Positions 32,792-39,876 of a stretch of 39,876 nt of DNA are shown in pieces. This stretch comes from Bradymonadales bacterium. Lineage in GTDB: Bacteria; Myxococcota_A; Bradymonadia; JAFGEP01. Position 1 is the stretch's first letter. Every line of letters starts with the position of its first letter. Below the pieces are notes generated by a model. It ran no database searches and was not told the origin of the DNA. It was given only the letters and a program-made list of their open reading frames with translations. The position numbers and the translations under genes are program-made. The DNA is taken from NCBI GenBank assembly GCA_016931535.1, contig JAFGEP010000035.1, forward strand, positions 1 to 39,876, written 5' to 3'.

Positions 32792-34608
32792 AACACACCA
32801 GTTGTCCGGGGTGGGTGCGCAGGCCAGTATCTCTGGTAGCTGCGCTGGCTCTGGTCGTCCTTGGCTCGACGACAGCCGCCCAGGAGCGCTTCGACATCCA
32901 GCAGTTCAACCCGACCGTGAGCCAGTTCACCGGCTTTTTCGCCCAGCCCTCGGGACGGGTGGTGGAGTCCGGCCGCCTGGAGTTCGGCCTGTTGATCAAC
33001 CACGCCGACGACCCGCTCGTCTTGTACGACAATGATCTGAACCGGACCCAGAGCCTGGTCTCTGCCCAGCAAACCGTCAATCTTCTGGGGGTGGTGGGCA
33101 TCGCCAACTGGCTCGACATCGGCTTCGATCTGCCGGTCATCCTCTACCAGTCGGGCGACTCGGCACCGCTCCTTCCTGGCGCAGAGGCGGTCGACGCCAG
33201 CCTGGGCCTGGAAGATATCCGGGCGGTGCCCCGCCTCATGCTCGTCGGTCCCCGCAAGCCGATGACCAACCAGGGGACGGCGCTCGGCCTGCTGGTCGAC
33301 ACCCGGATCCCCACTGGCGACCGCGATCGGTACCAGGGCGAGCCCTTTCGCATCGAGCCCGGTCTGGCACTGGATATCGGCTGGCAACGCGCCCGACTGG
33401 GGATAACGGCCAGTTATCTCGTCCGGCTTGAGAAGTCGGTGATCGAGAACGCCGAGGTCGACGATTGCCTGAACTGGGGGCTGGCGGCAGCCTTCACGCT
33501 GATCGAGGGGCTGCAGCTGGTGCCCGAGGTGCGTGGAGGGGTCATGCTGCTGGCCGATGAGCTGGACCTGGAGGAGCTCCCCCTGGAGGCCGCGCTGGGC
33601 CTCAAGTGGTTCGCCACCCCCTCGCTGCTGGTGCAGGCCGGGGGCGGCGCCGGCCTGATCCGTGGCGTGGGAATCCCCGATTTCCGAGTGTTCGTGGGGA
33701 TGAGCATCTCGCCGGAACCGGATCGAGATCGCGATGAAGACGGCGTCACCGATGCCGAAGATGTCTGCCCTGATACCGTCGGCACCCGTGAGGACGGCTG
33801 CCCCGACCCCGACCGCGATCAGGACGGGGTCTGTGATCCCTGGGTGGAGGAACACAACCTGAGCTGCACCTTCTGGTCCGAGTGCCGCTCGGTCGATATC
33901 TGCCCCGACCTGTTCGGCGATCAGGAGGACGGCTGCCCCCATCCCGACCGAGACGAAGACGGCGTGTGCGATCCCTGGGTCGGCGAACAGGACATGGCCC
34001 AGCATTACGCCGAGCAGTGCCAGGGGATCGATGCCTGCCCCGACCTGCCCGCCGATCGGGAGGACGGCTGCCCCGACCCCGACCCCGATGCAGACGGCGT
34101 GTGCGATCCCTGGGTCAACGAGCACAACCTGGGAGAACAGTTCGCCTCCATCTGCCAGGGGATCGATCTGTGCCCCGAGGTCTACGGCGAAGACGGGGAG
34201 GGCTGCCCTGTAGTCGTCCGGGTGACCTGCACCGCCATCGAGATCGAGGAGCGGATCTACTTCGAAACCAACAGCCATATCATAGACCCCGTCTCCTTCT
34301 GGCTGCTCAACAAGGTGGCCGAAGCGATCGAGGAGGCGACCTGGATCGGGCGCGTACGCATCGAAGGCCATACCGACAACCGGGGTGGAGCAGCCTTCAA
34401 CCTGGATCTCTCGCAGCGGCGGGCCGAGTCGGTGCTCACCTACCTGGCCGCCCGCGGAATCGCGCGAGAGCGGCTGGAGGCGCAGGGCTTCGGCCTGACC
34501 CGGCCCATTGCCGACAACGACACCGAGGAGGGGCGCGCCCTCAATCGCCGTGTCGAGTTCGTGATCACCGAACAAGAGGAGTGTCCAGAACAGTCAATCG
34601 TGGAGTAG
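32779..34608 (+). CDS. OmpA-family outer-membrane protein with 45-residue acidic Cys repeats
   Basis: The GTG start has AGGGGGA about 7 nt upstream and begins a signal peptide (LVAALALVVLGSTTAA, cleavage near residue 34). Residues about 35-315 form a predicted barrel or exported beta-domain with repeated GLLVDTRIP, RIEPGLALDIGW and GVMLLADELDLEE strands. Thrombospondin-type-3-like acidic loops follow from about 315 (DRDRDEDGVTDAEDVCPD), with three exact 45-residue repeats (330-464). The C-terminal OmpA domain (about 490-600) has RIYFETNSHIID, VRIEGHTDNRGG, LSQRRAESVL and LNRRVEFVI, the diaminopimelate-binding signature, so it should grip peptidoglycan. Its paralog starts at 38770. It is probably co-transcribed with the EGF gene 109 bp downstream. 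The acidic loops probably bind calcium. Confidence 0.93.
   Translation: MIQHQHTSCPGWVRRPVSLVAALALVVLGSTTAAQERFDIQQFNPTVSQFTGFFAQPSGRVVESGRLEFGLLINHADDPLVLYDNDLNRTQSLVSAQQTVNLLGVVGIANWLDIGFDLPVILYQSGDSAPLLPGAEAVDASLGLEDIRAVPRLMLVGPRKPMTNQGTALGLLVDTRIPTGDRDRYQGEPFRIEPGLALDIGWQRARLGITASYLVRLEKSVIENAEVDDCLNWGLAAAFTLIEGLQLVPEVRGGVMLLADELDLEELPLEAALGLKWFATPSLLVQAGGGAGLIRGVGIPDFRVFVGMSISPEPDRDRDEDGVTDAEDVCPDTVGTREDGCPDPDRDQDGVCDPWVEEHNLSCTFWSECRSVDICPDLFGDQEDGCPHPDRDEDGVCDPWVGEQDMAQHYAEQCQGIDACPDLPADREDGCPDPDPDADGVCDPWVNEHNLGEQFASICQGIDLCPEVYGEDGEGCPVVVRVTCTAIEIEERIYFETNSHIIDPVSFWLLNKVAEAIEEATWIGRVRIEGHTDNRGGAAFNLDLSQRRAESVLTYLAARGIARERLEAQGFGLTRPIADNDTEEGRALNRRVEFVITEQEECPEQSIVE
33766..34170 (+). 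repeat. Three tandem 135-bp (45-codon) repeats in the OmpA gene
   Basis: Units start at 33766, 33901 and 34036, each opening with CPD. Each carries EDGCP, a DxDxDGVCDPWV calcium-loop core, an E(H/Q)(N/D)(L/M) segment and a Cys before the next unit. A shortened fourth unit (CPEVYGEDGEGCP) follows at 34171. The length is constant to the residue. Confidence 0.85.
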
Positions 34609-34634
34609 TCCAAAAGGGCTCTGGCCCACCGCGG

Positions 34635-34663
34635 CGGCCGGAAGGCCACATGCCAACCGGCCG
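34635..34663 (+). other. Strong GC hairpin between OmpA and EGF genes
   Basis: CGGCCGG (34635-34641) and CCGGCCG (34657-34663) pair in a 7-bp stem around a 15-nt loop that contains an inner GGC/GCC. It lies in the 109-bp intercistronic gap and could attenuate or stabilise the transcript. No T-tract follows. Confidence 0.35.
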
Positions 34664-34717
34664 GCCAGTTCCGGAAGCAGCGGCACCATCGGGCCGCCAC
34701 CCCGGAGGGAGATGTCG

Positions 34718-37700
34718 ATGTCACCTTCACCAGTTCGCCACAGCAAAACGTTCTCGAGGAGCTCCGCCGCTCTGGTCCCTCCAACCCCCCCAAGAAAGCG
34801 CACCGATCGACGAAGACGGCTCTTGAAACCTCTCTGGGGGACCCCCCTGCTTCTCCTCCTGGTGCTGACGCAGGTCGGCACCCCGGTGAGCAGCCAGGAG
34901 GAACCGGAACCGACCGTCATCCCGGAGGTGACCTACGACCTCAACGCCGACTGGGCCCAGGGATACCTGCTCAACCTGAACTACAACACGGTCGACGATC
35001 AGCTCCAGCTCAACCAGACGACCACGCCCTTCCCCTTCGTGAACATCGCCCTCTCCGGCCGCGGTAGGATCATGCGTATCAACGTCAACACCGGCCAGAT
35101 CGTGGGCGAGTACTGGACCGCCCCCCAGGGTATGGGGCTCAGCCCCTCGCGCACCACGGTCGACCAGGCCGGTAACGTCTGGGTAGGCAACCGCGACGAG
35201 AACGGCGTCTCCCCACCCGACAGCGGCATCCAACGCGGCTCGGTGACCCGCATCGGGCTCGTCATCGGTGGGACCCGGGTCACCGGAGGAGGCGATGAAC
35301 ACGAATGGGGCGAGTACCTTCTTCCCCCGTTCGACTACAATACCTGCGTCGACAGAGACGGGGACGGCCGGATCCGAACCTCCGGCAGGCTCTGGCAAGT
35401 CATGGATTGGTCCAATGAATACGGCGCCGACAGCCACGGCGGCGTGTCAACCGCTCTGGACGAGTGCATCCTCGACTACACCCGGGCAGGTGGAGGTGGA
35501 ACCCGCGCGCTGGCCATCGACGCCAACAACAACCTCTGGGTTGGCGGAGGGTACAGCGGGCTCAACCTCGGCTTCCACGAACAGGTCGATGGGATCACCG
35601 GAGAACGAACAGGCGCAGCCTTCAAGAGATTATGCCATCCCTTGGACGAAAAAGGCGTCGGCGGCTATGGCGCCGTCATCGACGCCGAGGGGATCCTGTG
35701 GTCGGTATCCCACCACGACACCTTCCTGCGCCATGAAGATCCCCCGGAGGGCACCTGGGAATGTCGAACCGATGTGCCCGGGAACTACGGCGTCGGCATC
35801 GACCCCATCACCAACCGCATCTGGATGACCAACAACGTCGACCAATTTGGCAACGTCGATGTGCGGTTGATCGAGCTGGAACGAGATGGCTCGCTCAGAA
35901 ACAGCTATCCCCTGCAACCCTACATCAACGATGGCATGCAAGGGGTGGTGGTGGATGAGAACCAGCACATATGGGCCGCACCCCGTTACGGAACCTGGAT
36001 CTATCACTATGCGCCCAACCCTTACTACGACCCCGACGACAAGTATAGTGTGGAACACGTTTTCGTTGGAGCGGTCAGTGAGTGCACGGAAGGCGTCGAG
36101 CTCGTGAGCGACAACCCCGACTTCACCTCCTCTTCCCTGAACGGCGCCACCGGCTTCGCCGTGGATTCCAACGGCAAGATCTGGGCACCGGAGTTCCACA
36201 CCAACCGCGCCAGCCGGATCGACCCCAACCTGGGCCCGGAGGTCTGCTTCTACGCCAACGGCGCGTCAGCGGTGTGTGGAGAGGGCCATGTCTTCTCCTA
36301 CCACCTTGGCGCCATCGACATGCAGGTCGATCTCGGCGGGGGGGCCGCCCCCTACAACTACAGCGACATGACCGGCTTCGTCGCCCTGGGCGCCACCACC
36401 CGCATGGGCTGGTGGACCGTGGTCCGCGACAGCGGGGTCGAAGACGCCAACTGGGGAGTCATCTCCTGGAACGGCTCCCAACCGAGCGACAGCAGTATCA
36501 CCGTTGAGGCCCGAGCAGCCAACGAACAGACCGAGCTCACCAGCTGGACCTTTGTACCCGTCGAAAACGGGGTGCCCTTCGACGTCAACGGCCAGTTCAT
36601 CGAGGTGCGCGTCACCCTGAGAGGCGATCGCAACGAGTCGGGCGTCACCATCAGCCCCATCCTGTACGACCTCACCATCGCCAGCGAGTACTGCGGCAAC
36701 GGCGTAGTGGTCGACCCCGAGGTGTGCGATGACGGCGCCCTGAACGGAATTTCCTGCTGCACCACCAGCTGCACCCTGGCCAGCCCAGGCGCCGCCTGCA
36801 GCGACGGCCTCGGCCAGTGCTCACTAGACGAGTTCGGCTCGATCTACTGCCAGTGCACCGAGGACGGGTATCGTCTCGTAGATGACTACTGCCAGGACAT
36901 CGACGAGTGCTTCGAGGAAACAGACGACTGTGACCCGCTGGTGTTGTGCGAAAATACGCCAGGCGGCTACCTGTGCGGAGACTGCCCCGACGGTTACACC
37001 GACCTGTACGATGACGGCACCTACTGCGAGGACATCGACGAGTGTGAGCTGGATCTGCATGACTGCTATTCGGTAGAGTTGTGCCAGAACACACCGGGTG
37101 GCTGGATATGCCTCAGCTGTGGCGACGGCTACCTCGACGTGTACCAGGATGGAACCGTCTGCCTGGATATCGACGAGTGCCTCGAAGGCACCCACAACTG
37201 CGGCGACAACGCCACCTGCATCAATTCGACCGGCAGCTTCACCTGCACCTGCAACCTCGGCTACACCGGCGACGGCGTCACTTGCACCGATGTCGACGAA
37301 TGTACCCTGCTCACCGACAACTGCGCCGACAACGCCACCTGCACCAACACCGTCGGCTCCTTTGACTGCACCTGCAACGACGGCTTTGCCGGCAACGGCG
37401 TCACCTGTGCAGAGGTCGACGAGTGCGACCCCAACCCATGCGGTGAAGGAACCTGCCAGCAGATCCCGATCGAAGAGTGGACCTCGCCCGGCTATGCCTG
37501 CACCTGCAACGATGGCTACCTCTTCGAGGAAACCACCTGCCTGCTGGACAACGAGTGCGACGCCGGCCTCCACAACTGCGCCGAGAACGCCATCTGCACC
37601 GATCCGACCAGCGCCGTGGGTGACTTCACCTGCGCCTGCCCGCCCGAACATCTCGGCGATGCACTGGCCGAAGGCACCGGCTGCACCGACATCGACGAGT

Positions 37701-38545
37701 GCGACCTCCGCACCGACAACTGCAGTGACTACGCTACCTGTACCAATATCCCCAGCTCCTTCACCTGCACCTGTAACGACGGCTACTCCGGCGATGGCAT
37801 CACCTGCACCGACATCGACGAGTGCGACCTGGGCACCGACAACTGCGACGACAACGCCACCTGCACCAACACCGACGGCTCCTTCGACTGCACCTGCCCC
37901 GACGGCTACTCGGGCGATGGCCTCACCTGCACCGACATCGACGAGTGCGACCTGGGCACCGACAACTGCGATGACAATGCCACCTGCACCAACACCGACG
38001 GCTCCTTTGACTGCACCTGCCCCACCGGCTACACCGGCGATGGCCTTGTCTGCACCGACATCGACGAGTGCGCCCTGGACACCGCCGGATGCGACGACAA
38101 CGCCACCTGCACCAACACCAGCGGTGGCTTCACCTGCAGCTGCAACCCGGGTTGGTCCGGCGACGGCCTCACCTGCACCACCTTGTGCGGGGACGGGCTG
38201 ATCGTGGCCGACGAGCTGTGCGACGATGAAAACTCGACCGGCGGTGACGGCTGCTCGGAAAGCTGCCAGGTTGAAGCAAACTGGGTCTGCTCCGGCACGC
38301 CCTCCGTCTGCCTCCCCGACATGGACGGAGACGGCGTGGCCGATGCCACCGACAACTGCCCCAGCGTCTATAACCCCGACCAGGCGGACAGCTCCGGCAA
38401 CGGCGTCGGCGATGCCTGCCGGGTGATCGTATCGGGTGGCGGTCCGGGCTGTAGCATCGGCTTGCTGCCCGGATCGGCCGGCCATCAGCTCTGGTGGCTG
38501 GCGGGCCTGGGGGTGGTTGTCCTGGTTCGAAGGCGGCAGCGCTGA
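34718..38545 (+). CDS. Giant surface protein: beta-propeller-like, calcium-binding EGF modules, MYXO-CTERM-like tail
   Basis: I start at ATG 34718 (1275 aa), which has GGAGGGA 7 nt upstream; the ATG at 34712 touches that site. A basic N-region precedes the hydrophobic signal TPLLLLLVLTQVGTPVSS. Residues about 60-600 hold propeller-like repeats (NLWVGGGYSG, RIWMTNNVDQFG, HIWAAPRYG, KIWAPEFHTN) resembling NHL/virginiamycin-B-lyase-like folds. A CGNGVVVDPEVCDDG motif follows near 665. About ten EGF modules, most opening DIDEC, span roughly 727-1154. After them come a DUF4215-like CGDGLIVADELCDDEN segment and one thrombospondin type-3 loop (DMDGDGVADATDNCP). The end is GGGPGCSIG, a hydrophobic WWLAGLGVVVLV and RRRQR, the MYXO-CTERM plan, implying surface transfer by a myxosortase-type protease. 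The flanking OmpA paralogs suggest a surface complex, which is inference. Confidence 0.92.
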   Translation: MSPSPVRHSKTFSRSSAALVPPTPPRKRTDRRRRLLKPLWGTPLLLLLVLTQVGTPVSSQEEPEPTVIPEVTYDLNADWAQGYLLNLNYNTVDDQLQLNQTTTPFPFVNIALSGRGRIMRINVNTGQIVGEYWTAPQGMGLSPSRTTVDQAGNVWVGNRDENGVSPPDSGIQRGSVTRIGLVIGGTRVTGGGDEHEWGEYLLPPFDYNTCVDRDGDGRIRTSGRLWQVMDWSNEYGADSHGGVSTALDECILDYTRAGGGGTRALAIDANNNLWVGGGYSGLNLGFHEQVDGITGERTGAAFKRLCHPLDEKGVGGYGAVIDAEGILWSVSHHDTFLRHEDPPEGTWECRTDVPGNYGVGIDPITNRIWMTNNVDQFGNVDVRLIELERDGSLRNSYPLQPYINDGMQGVVVDENQHIWAAPRYGTWIYHYAPNPYYDPDDKYSVEHVFVGAVSECTEGVELVSDNPDFTSSSLNGATGFAVDSNGKIWAPEFHTNRASRIDPNLGPEVCFYANGASAVCGEGHVFSYHLGAIDMQVDLGGGAAPYNYSDMTGFVALGATTRMGWWTVVRDSGVEDANWGVISWNGSQPSDSSITVEARAANEQTELTSWTFVPVENGVPFDVNGQFIEVRVTLRGDRNESGVTISPILYDLTIASEYCGNGVVVDPEVCDDGALNGISCCTTSCTLASPGAACSDGLGQCSLDEFGSIYCQCTEDGYRLVDDYCQDIDECFEETDDCDPLVLCENTPGGYLCGDCPDGYTDLYDDGTYCEDIDECELDLHDCYSVELCQNTPGGWICLSCGDGYLDVYQDGTVCLDIDECLEGTHNCGDNATCINSTGSFTCTCNLGYTGDGVTCTDVDECTLLTDNCADNATCTNTVGSFDCTCNDGFAGNGVTCAEVDECDPNPCGEGTCQQIPIEEWTSPGYACTCNDGYLFEETTCLLDNECDAGLHNCAENAICTDPTSAVGDFTCACPPEHLGDALAEGTGCTDIDECDLRTDNCSDYATCTNIPSSFTCTCNDGYSGDGITCTDIDECDLGTDNCDDNATCTNTDGSFDCTCPDGYSGDGLTCTDIDECDLGTDNCDDNATCTNTDGSFDCTCPTGYTGDGLVCTDIDECALDTAGCDDNATCTNTSGGFTCSCNPGWSGDGLTCTTLCGDGLIVADELCDDENSTGGDGCSESCQVEANWVCSGTPSVCLPDMDGDGVADATDNCPSVYNPDQADSSGNGVGDACRVIVSGGGPGCSIGLLPGSAGHQLWWLAGLGVVVLVRRRQR
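37688..38179 (+). repeat. Four tandem 123-bp calcium-binding EGF repeats
   Basis: Units start at 37688, 37811, 37934 and 38057, exactly 123 bp (41 codons) apart. Units 2 and 3 are nearly identical in DNA, including ACCGACATCGACGAGTGCGA at the junctions. All keep DIDEC and the CTNxxxxFxC core. Recent duplication or gene conversion is likely. Confidence 0.88.
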
Positions 38546-38566
38546 GCCGATCTGACCTTCCTCCCC

Positions 38567-38580
38567 TTGATTTGAATCAA
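38567..38580. promoter_or_regulatory. TTGATT-TG-AATCAA inverted repeat upstream of the second OmpA gene
   Basis: A perfect 6-bp inverted repeat with a 2-bp centre lies 22 bp after the EGF stop and about 190 bp before the second OmpA start. The left arm could double as a -35 hexamer, with AAAGAT (38590-38595) 17 bp further on. An operator is possible. Confidence 0.25.
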
Positions 38581-38753
38581 ACATTCTGCAAAGATACCGC
38601 ATCACTGGATGCCCCGCTGGCATCGCGGCAAGGTCTGGAGTACAAATGCCCCGAGATTGGGCGGTTGCTTCGAGCACGAATCTTACGAAGCGAAGCGCTA
38701 TCTCTCCGCTCCTACCGCCTGATCGGGGGAGTCCAAACAAAAACAGTGTGAGA

Positions 38754-38782
38754 AAAGGGGGACTGGTCGGTGATCCAACATC
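38754..38782 (+). repeat. 5' leader/start region shared by the two OmpA paralogs (copy 2)
   Basis: This copy matches 32763-32791 at 27 of 29 bases and contains the ribosome site and the GTG start at 38770. Conservation drops quickly upstream of it. Confidence 0.65.
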
Positions 38783-39876
38783 GCAACATTCATTGTTCGG
38801 CTCGGGCGCGCTGGCCCATGTACTTGTCGATCGGCGTGCTGGCCCTGGTCGTCGGCAGCTCGCCGGTGTTCGCCCAGGAACTATTCGACATCCAGCAGTT
38901 CAACCCCACCCCAAGCCAGTTCACCGGCTTCTTCACCCAGCCCTCGGGCCGCGTTGTGGAAGGCGGACGCTGGGAGATCGGCTTGCTCTTCAACTACGCC
39001 GACGATCCGCTCGTCCTCTACGACTACGATGACGAACGGATCGCCAGTCTGGTTTCCGCCCAGCTCACCGGCAACGTGCTGGCCGCCGTGGGAATCGCCA
39101 ACTGGCTCGATATCGGCCTCGATGTACCGGTCATCCTCTACCAGACCGGCGAGGAAGGGACACTGCTGCCCGCTTACGAGGCGACCGAAGCCAGCCTGGG
39201 GCTCGGCGACATCCGGGTGGTTCCCCGCCTGATGCTGATCGGCCCTCGCAAACCGATGACCGATCGAGGCGTGGCCCTCGGCCTCCTGGTCGATACCCGC
39301 ATCCCCATCGGCAACCGGGACCAGTACCAGGGAGAGGGCTTCCGGATCGAACCCAAGTTGGCGCTGGACCTGGGCTGGAGCCGATTCCGCCTGGGGGGCG
39401 CGCTGGGCTACTTGATACGCACCGACCCGACCGAGGCCTGGAACGCGGAGGTGGACGATAGCCTGAACTGGAGCCTGGCGGCCGGTTTCACCCTGGCCCG
39501 GGGGCTCGAGCTCATCCCCGAGATCCATGGCGGCGCCATGCTGCTGGCCGACGAGATCGACCTGGAGGAGGTCCCGTTGGAGGCGGCGTTGGGGCTCAAG
39601 TGGTTCATCACCCCCTCCTTCTTGCTCCAGGCAGGTGGCGGCGCCGGCTTGATCCGGGGGGTGGGAACCCCCGACTTCCGCGTCTTTCTGGGGATGAGCT
39701 TCTCTCCCGAGCGGAAGGCCGATCGCGATCGGGACGGCGTGGCCGATGAGGACGACGTCTGCCCCGATACCTACGGCGAGCGCGAGGATGGCTGCCCCGA
39801 TCCCGACCGCGACGACGACCAGGTATGCGACCCCTGGGTGGGCGAGCAGAACCTGAATGAGCACTTCGCCGCCGAG
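38770..39876 (+). CDS. Second OmpA-family outer-membrane protein (3' end outside window)
   Basis: The frame opens at GTG 38770 and stays open to the window end, giving 369 residues so far. The GTG start is supported by the GGGGGA ribosome site and by the 27/29 match to the first paralog's leader. The protein has a signal peptide (GVLALVVGSSPVFA, then QELFDIQQFNP). The body is clearly homologous to the 32779 gene throughout: QFTGFFTQPSGRVVE, IANWLDIGLDVPVILYQ, RLMLIGPRKPMT, EAALGLKWFITPS and AGLIRGVGTPDFRVFLGMS. It then enters the same acidic Cys repeats (DRDRDGVADEDDVCPD, REDGCPDPDRDDDQVCDPWV). By homology the missing part should hold more 45-residue repeats and an OmpA peptidoglycan-binding domain. 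Confidence 0.88.
   Translation, partial: MIQHRNIHCSARARWPMYLSIGVLALVVGSSPVFAQELFDIQQFNPTPSQFTGFFTQPSGRVVEGGRWEIGLLFNYADDPLVLYDYDDERIASLVSAQLTGNVLAAVGIANWLDIGLDVPVILYQTGEEGTLLPAYEATEASLGLGDIRVVPRLMLIGPRKPMTDRGVALGLLVDTRIPIGNRDQYQGEGFRIEPKLALDLGWSRFRLGGALGYLIRTDPTEAWNAEVDDSLNWSLAAGFTLARGLELIPEIHGGAMLLADEIDLEEVPLEAALGLKWFITPSFLLQAGGGAGLIRGVGTPDFRVFLGMSFSPERKADRDRDGVADEDDVCPDTYGEREDGCPDPDRDDDQVCDPWVGEQNLNEHFAAE

Noticed and set aside
32608..34575. A 655-codon minus-strand open frame
   Set aside because: It is antisense to the OmpA gene, whose domains are certain. The translation has no recognisable features.
36824..38740. A 638-codon open frame on the minus strand opposite the EGF region
   Set aside because: It arises from the repetitive GC-rich codon pattern of the EGF modules. 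It has no ribosome site, and its Gly/Ala/Val repeats mirror the sense repeats.

Overview
The window is 39.9 kb of GC-rich bacterial chromosome with no sign of phage, transposon, CRISPR or RNA genes. The gene content points to a large-genome, myxobacteria-like member of the former Deltaproteobacteria (Myxococcota, Bradymonadota or a neighbouring lineage). The evidence is two eukaryote-type Ser/Thr kinases (one with PEGA domains), several very large lipoproteins, DUF4215-like and thrombospondin type-3 repeats, bacterial calcium-binding EGF modules, and one C-terminus resembling the MYXO-CTERM surface-sorting signal. The lineage is inferred from domain style, not from a marker-gene tree.

Layout. 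1-2.1 kb (+): the end of an unknown gene, then a 603-residue membrane-anchored protein. 2.2-6.2 kb (-): a PEGA-domain Ser/Thr kinase and a lipoprotein with a YfaP/DUF2135-like domain. 6.4-7.8 kb (+): rarA, whose 3' end overlaps a convergent FadL/OmpP1-type outer-membrane protein. 7.8-14.6 kb (-): FadL-like porin, 1120-residue lipoprotein, second membrane-anchored Ser/Thr kinase and a small membrane protein. 14.9-16.6 kb (+): archaeal-type class I fructose-bisphosphate aldolase and an exported two-helix protein. 16.6-17.8 kb (-): an unknown soluble protein. 18.0-26.9 kb (+): a 1355-residue lipoprotein with Cys-rich modules and a Gly/Asp repeat region, an exported HEAT-like protein, a nuclease lipoprotein, an endonuclease/exonuclease/phosphatase-family protein, and a zinc-ribbon/TM/SUMF1-like protein. 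27.1-32.4 kb (-): a GspE-N/GAF-like/HEAT protein and the housekeeping cluster proA-rsfS-rlmH. 32.8-39.9 kb (+): two paralogous OmpA-type proteins flanking a 1275-residue propeller-EGF surface protein.

How it works together. The only clearly housekeeping genes are rarA, the aldolase and proA-rsfS-rlmH. Most of the rest appears to belong to the cell envelope: lipoproteins, outer-membrane barrels, peptidoglycan-anchored OmpA proteins and a surface-displayed calcium-binding protein. The two kinases and the putative MshEN-type protein are candidate regulators, but nothing in the sequence links them to specific targets. The strongest candidates for undescribed biology are the QGxG/GGDDxY repeat lipoprotein (18.0-22.1 kb) and the OmpA-EGF-OmpA surface module (32.8-39.9 kb). 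The second OmpA gene has a GTG start and runs off the window end, and was recovered by its shared 5' leader.
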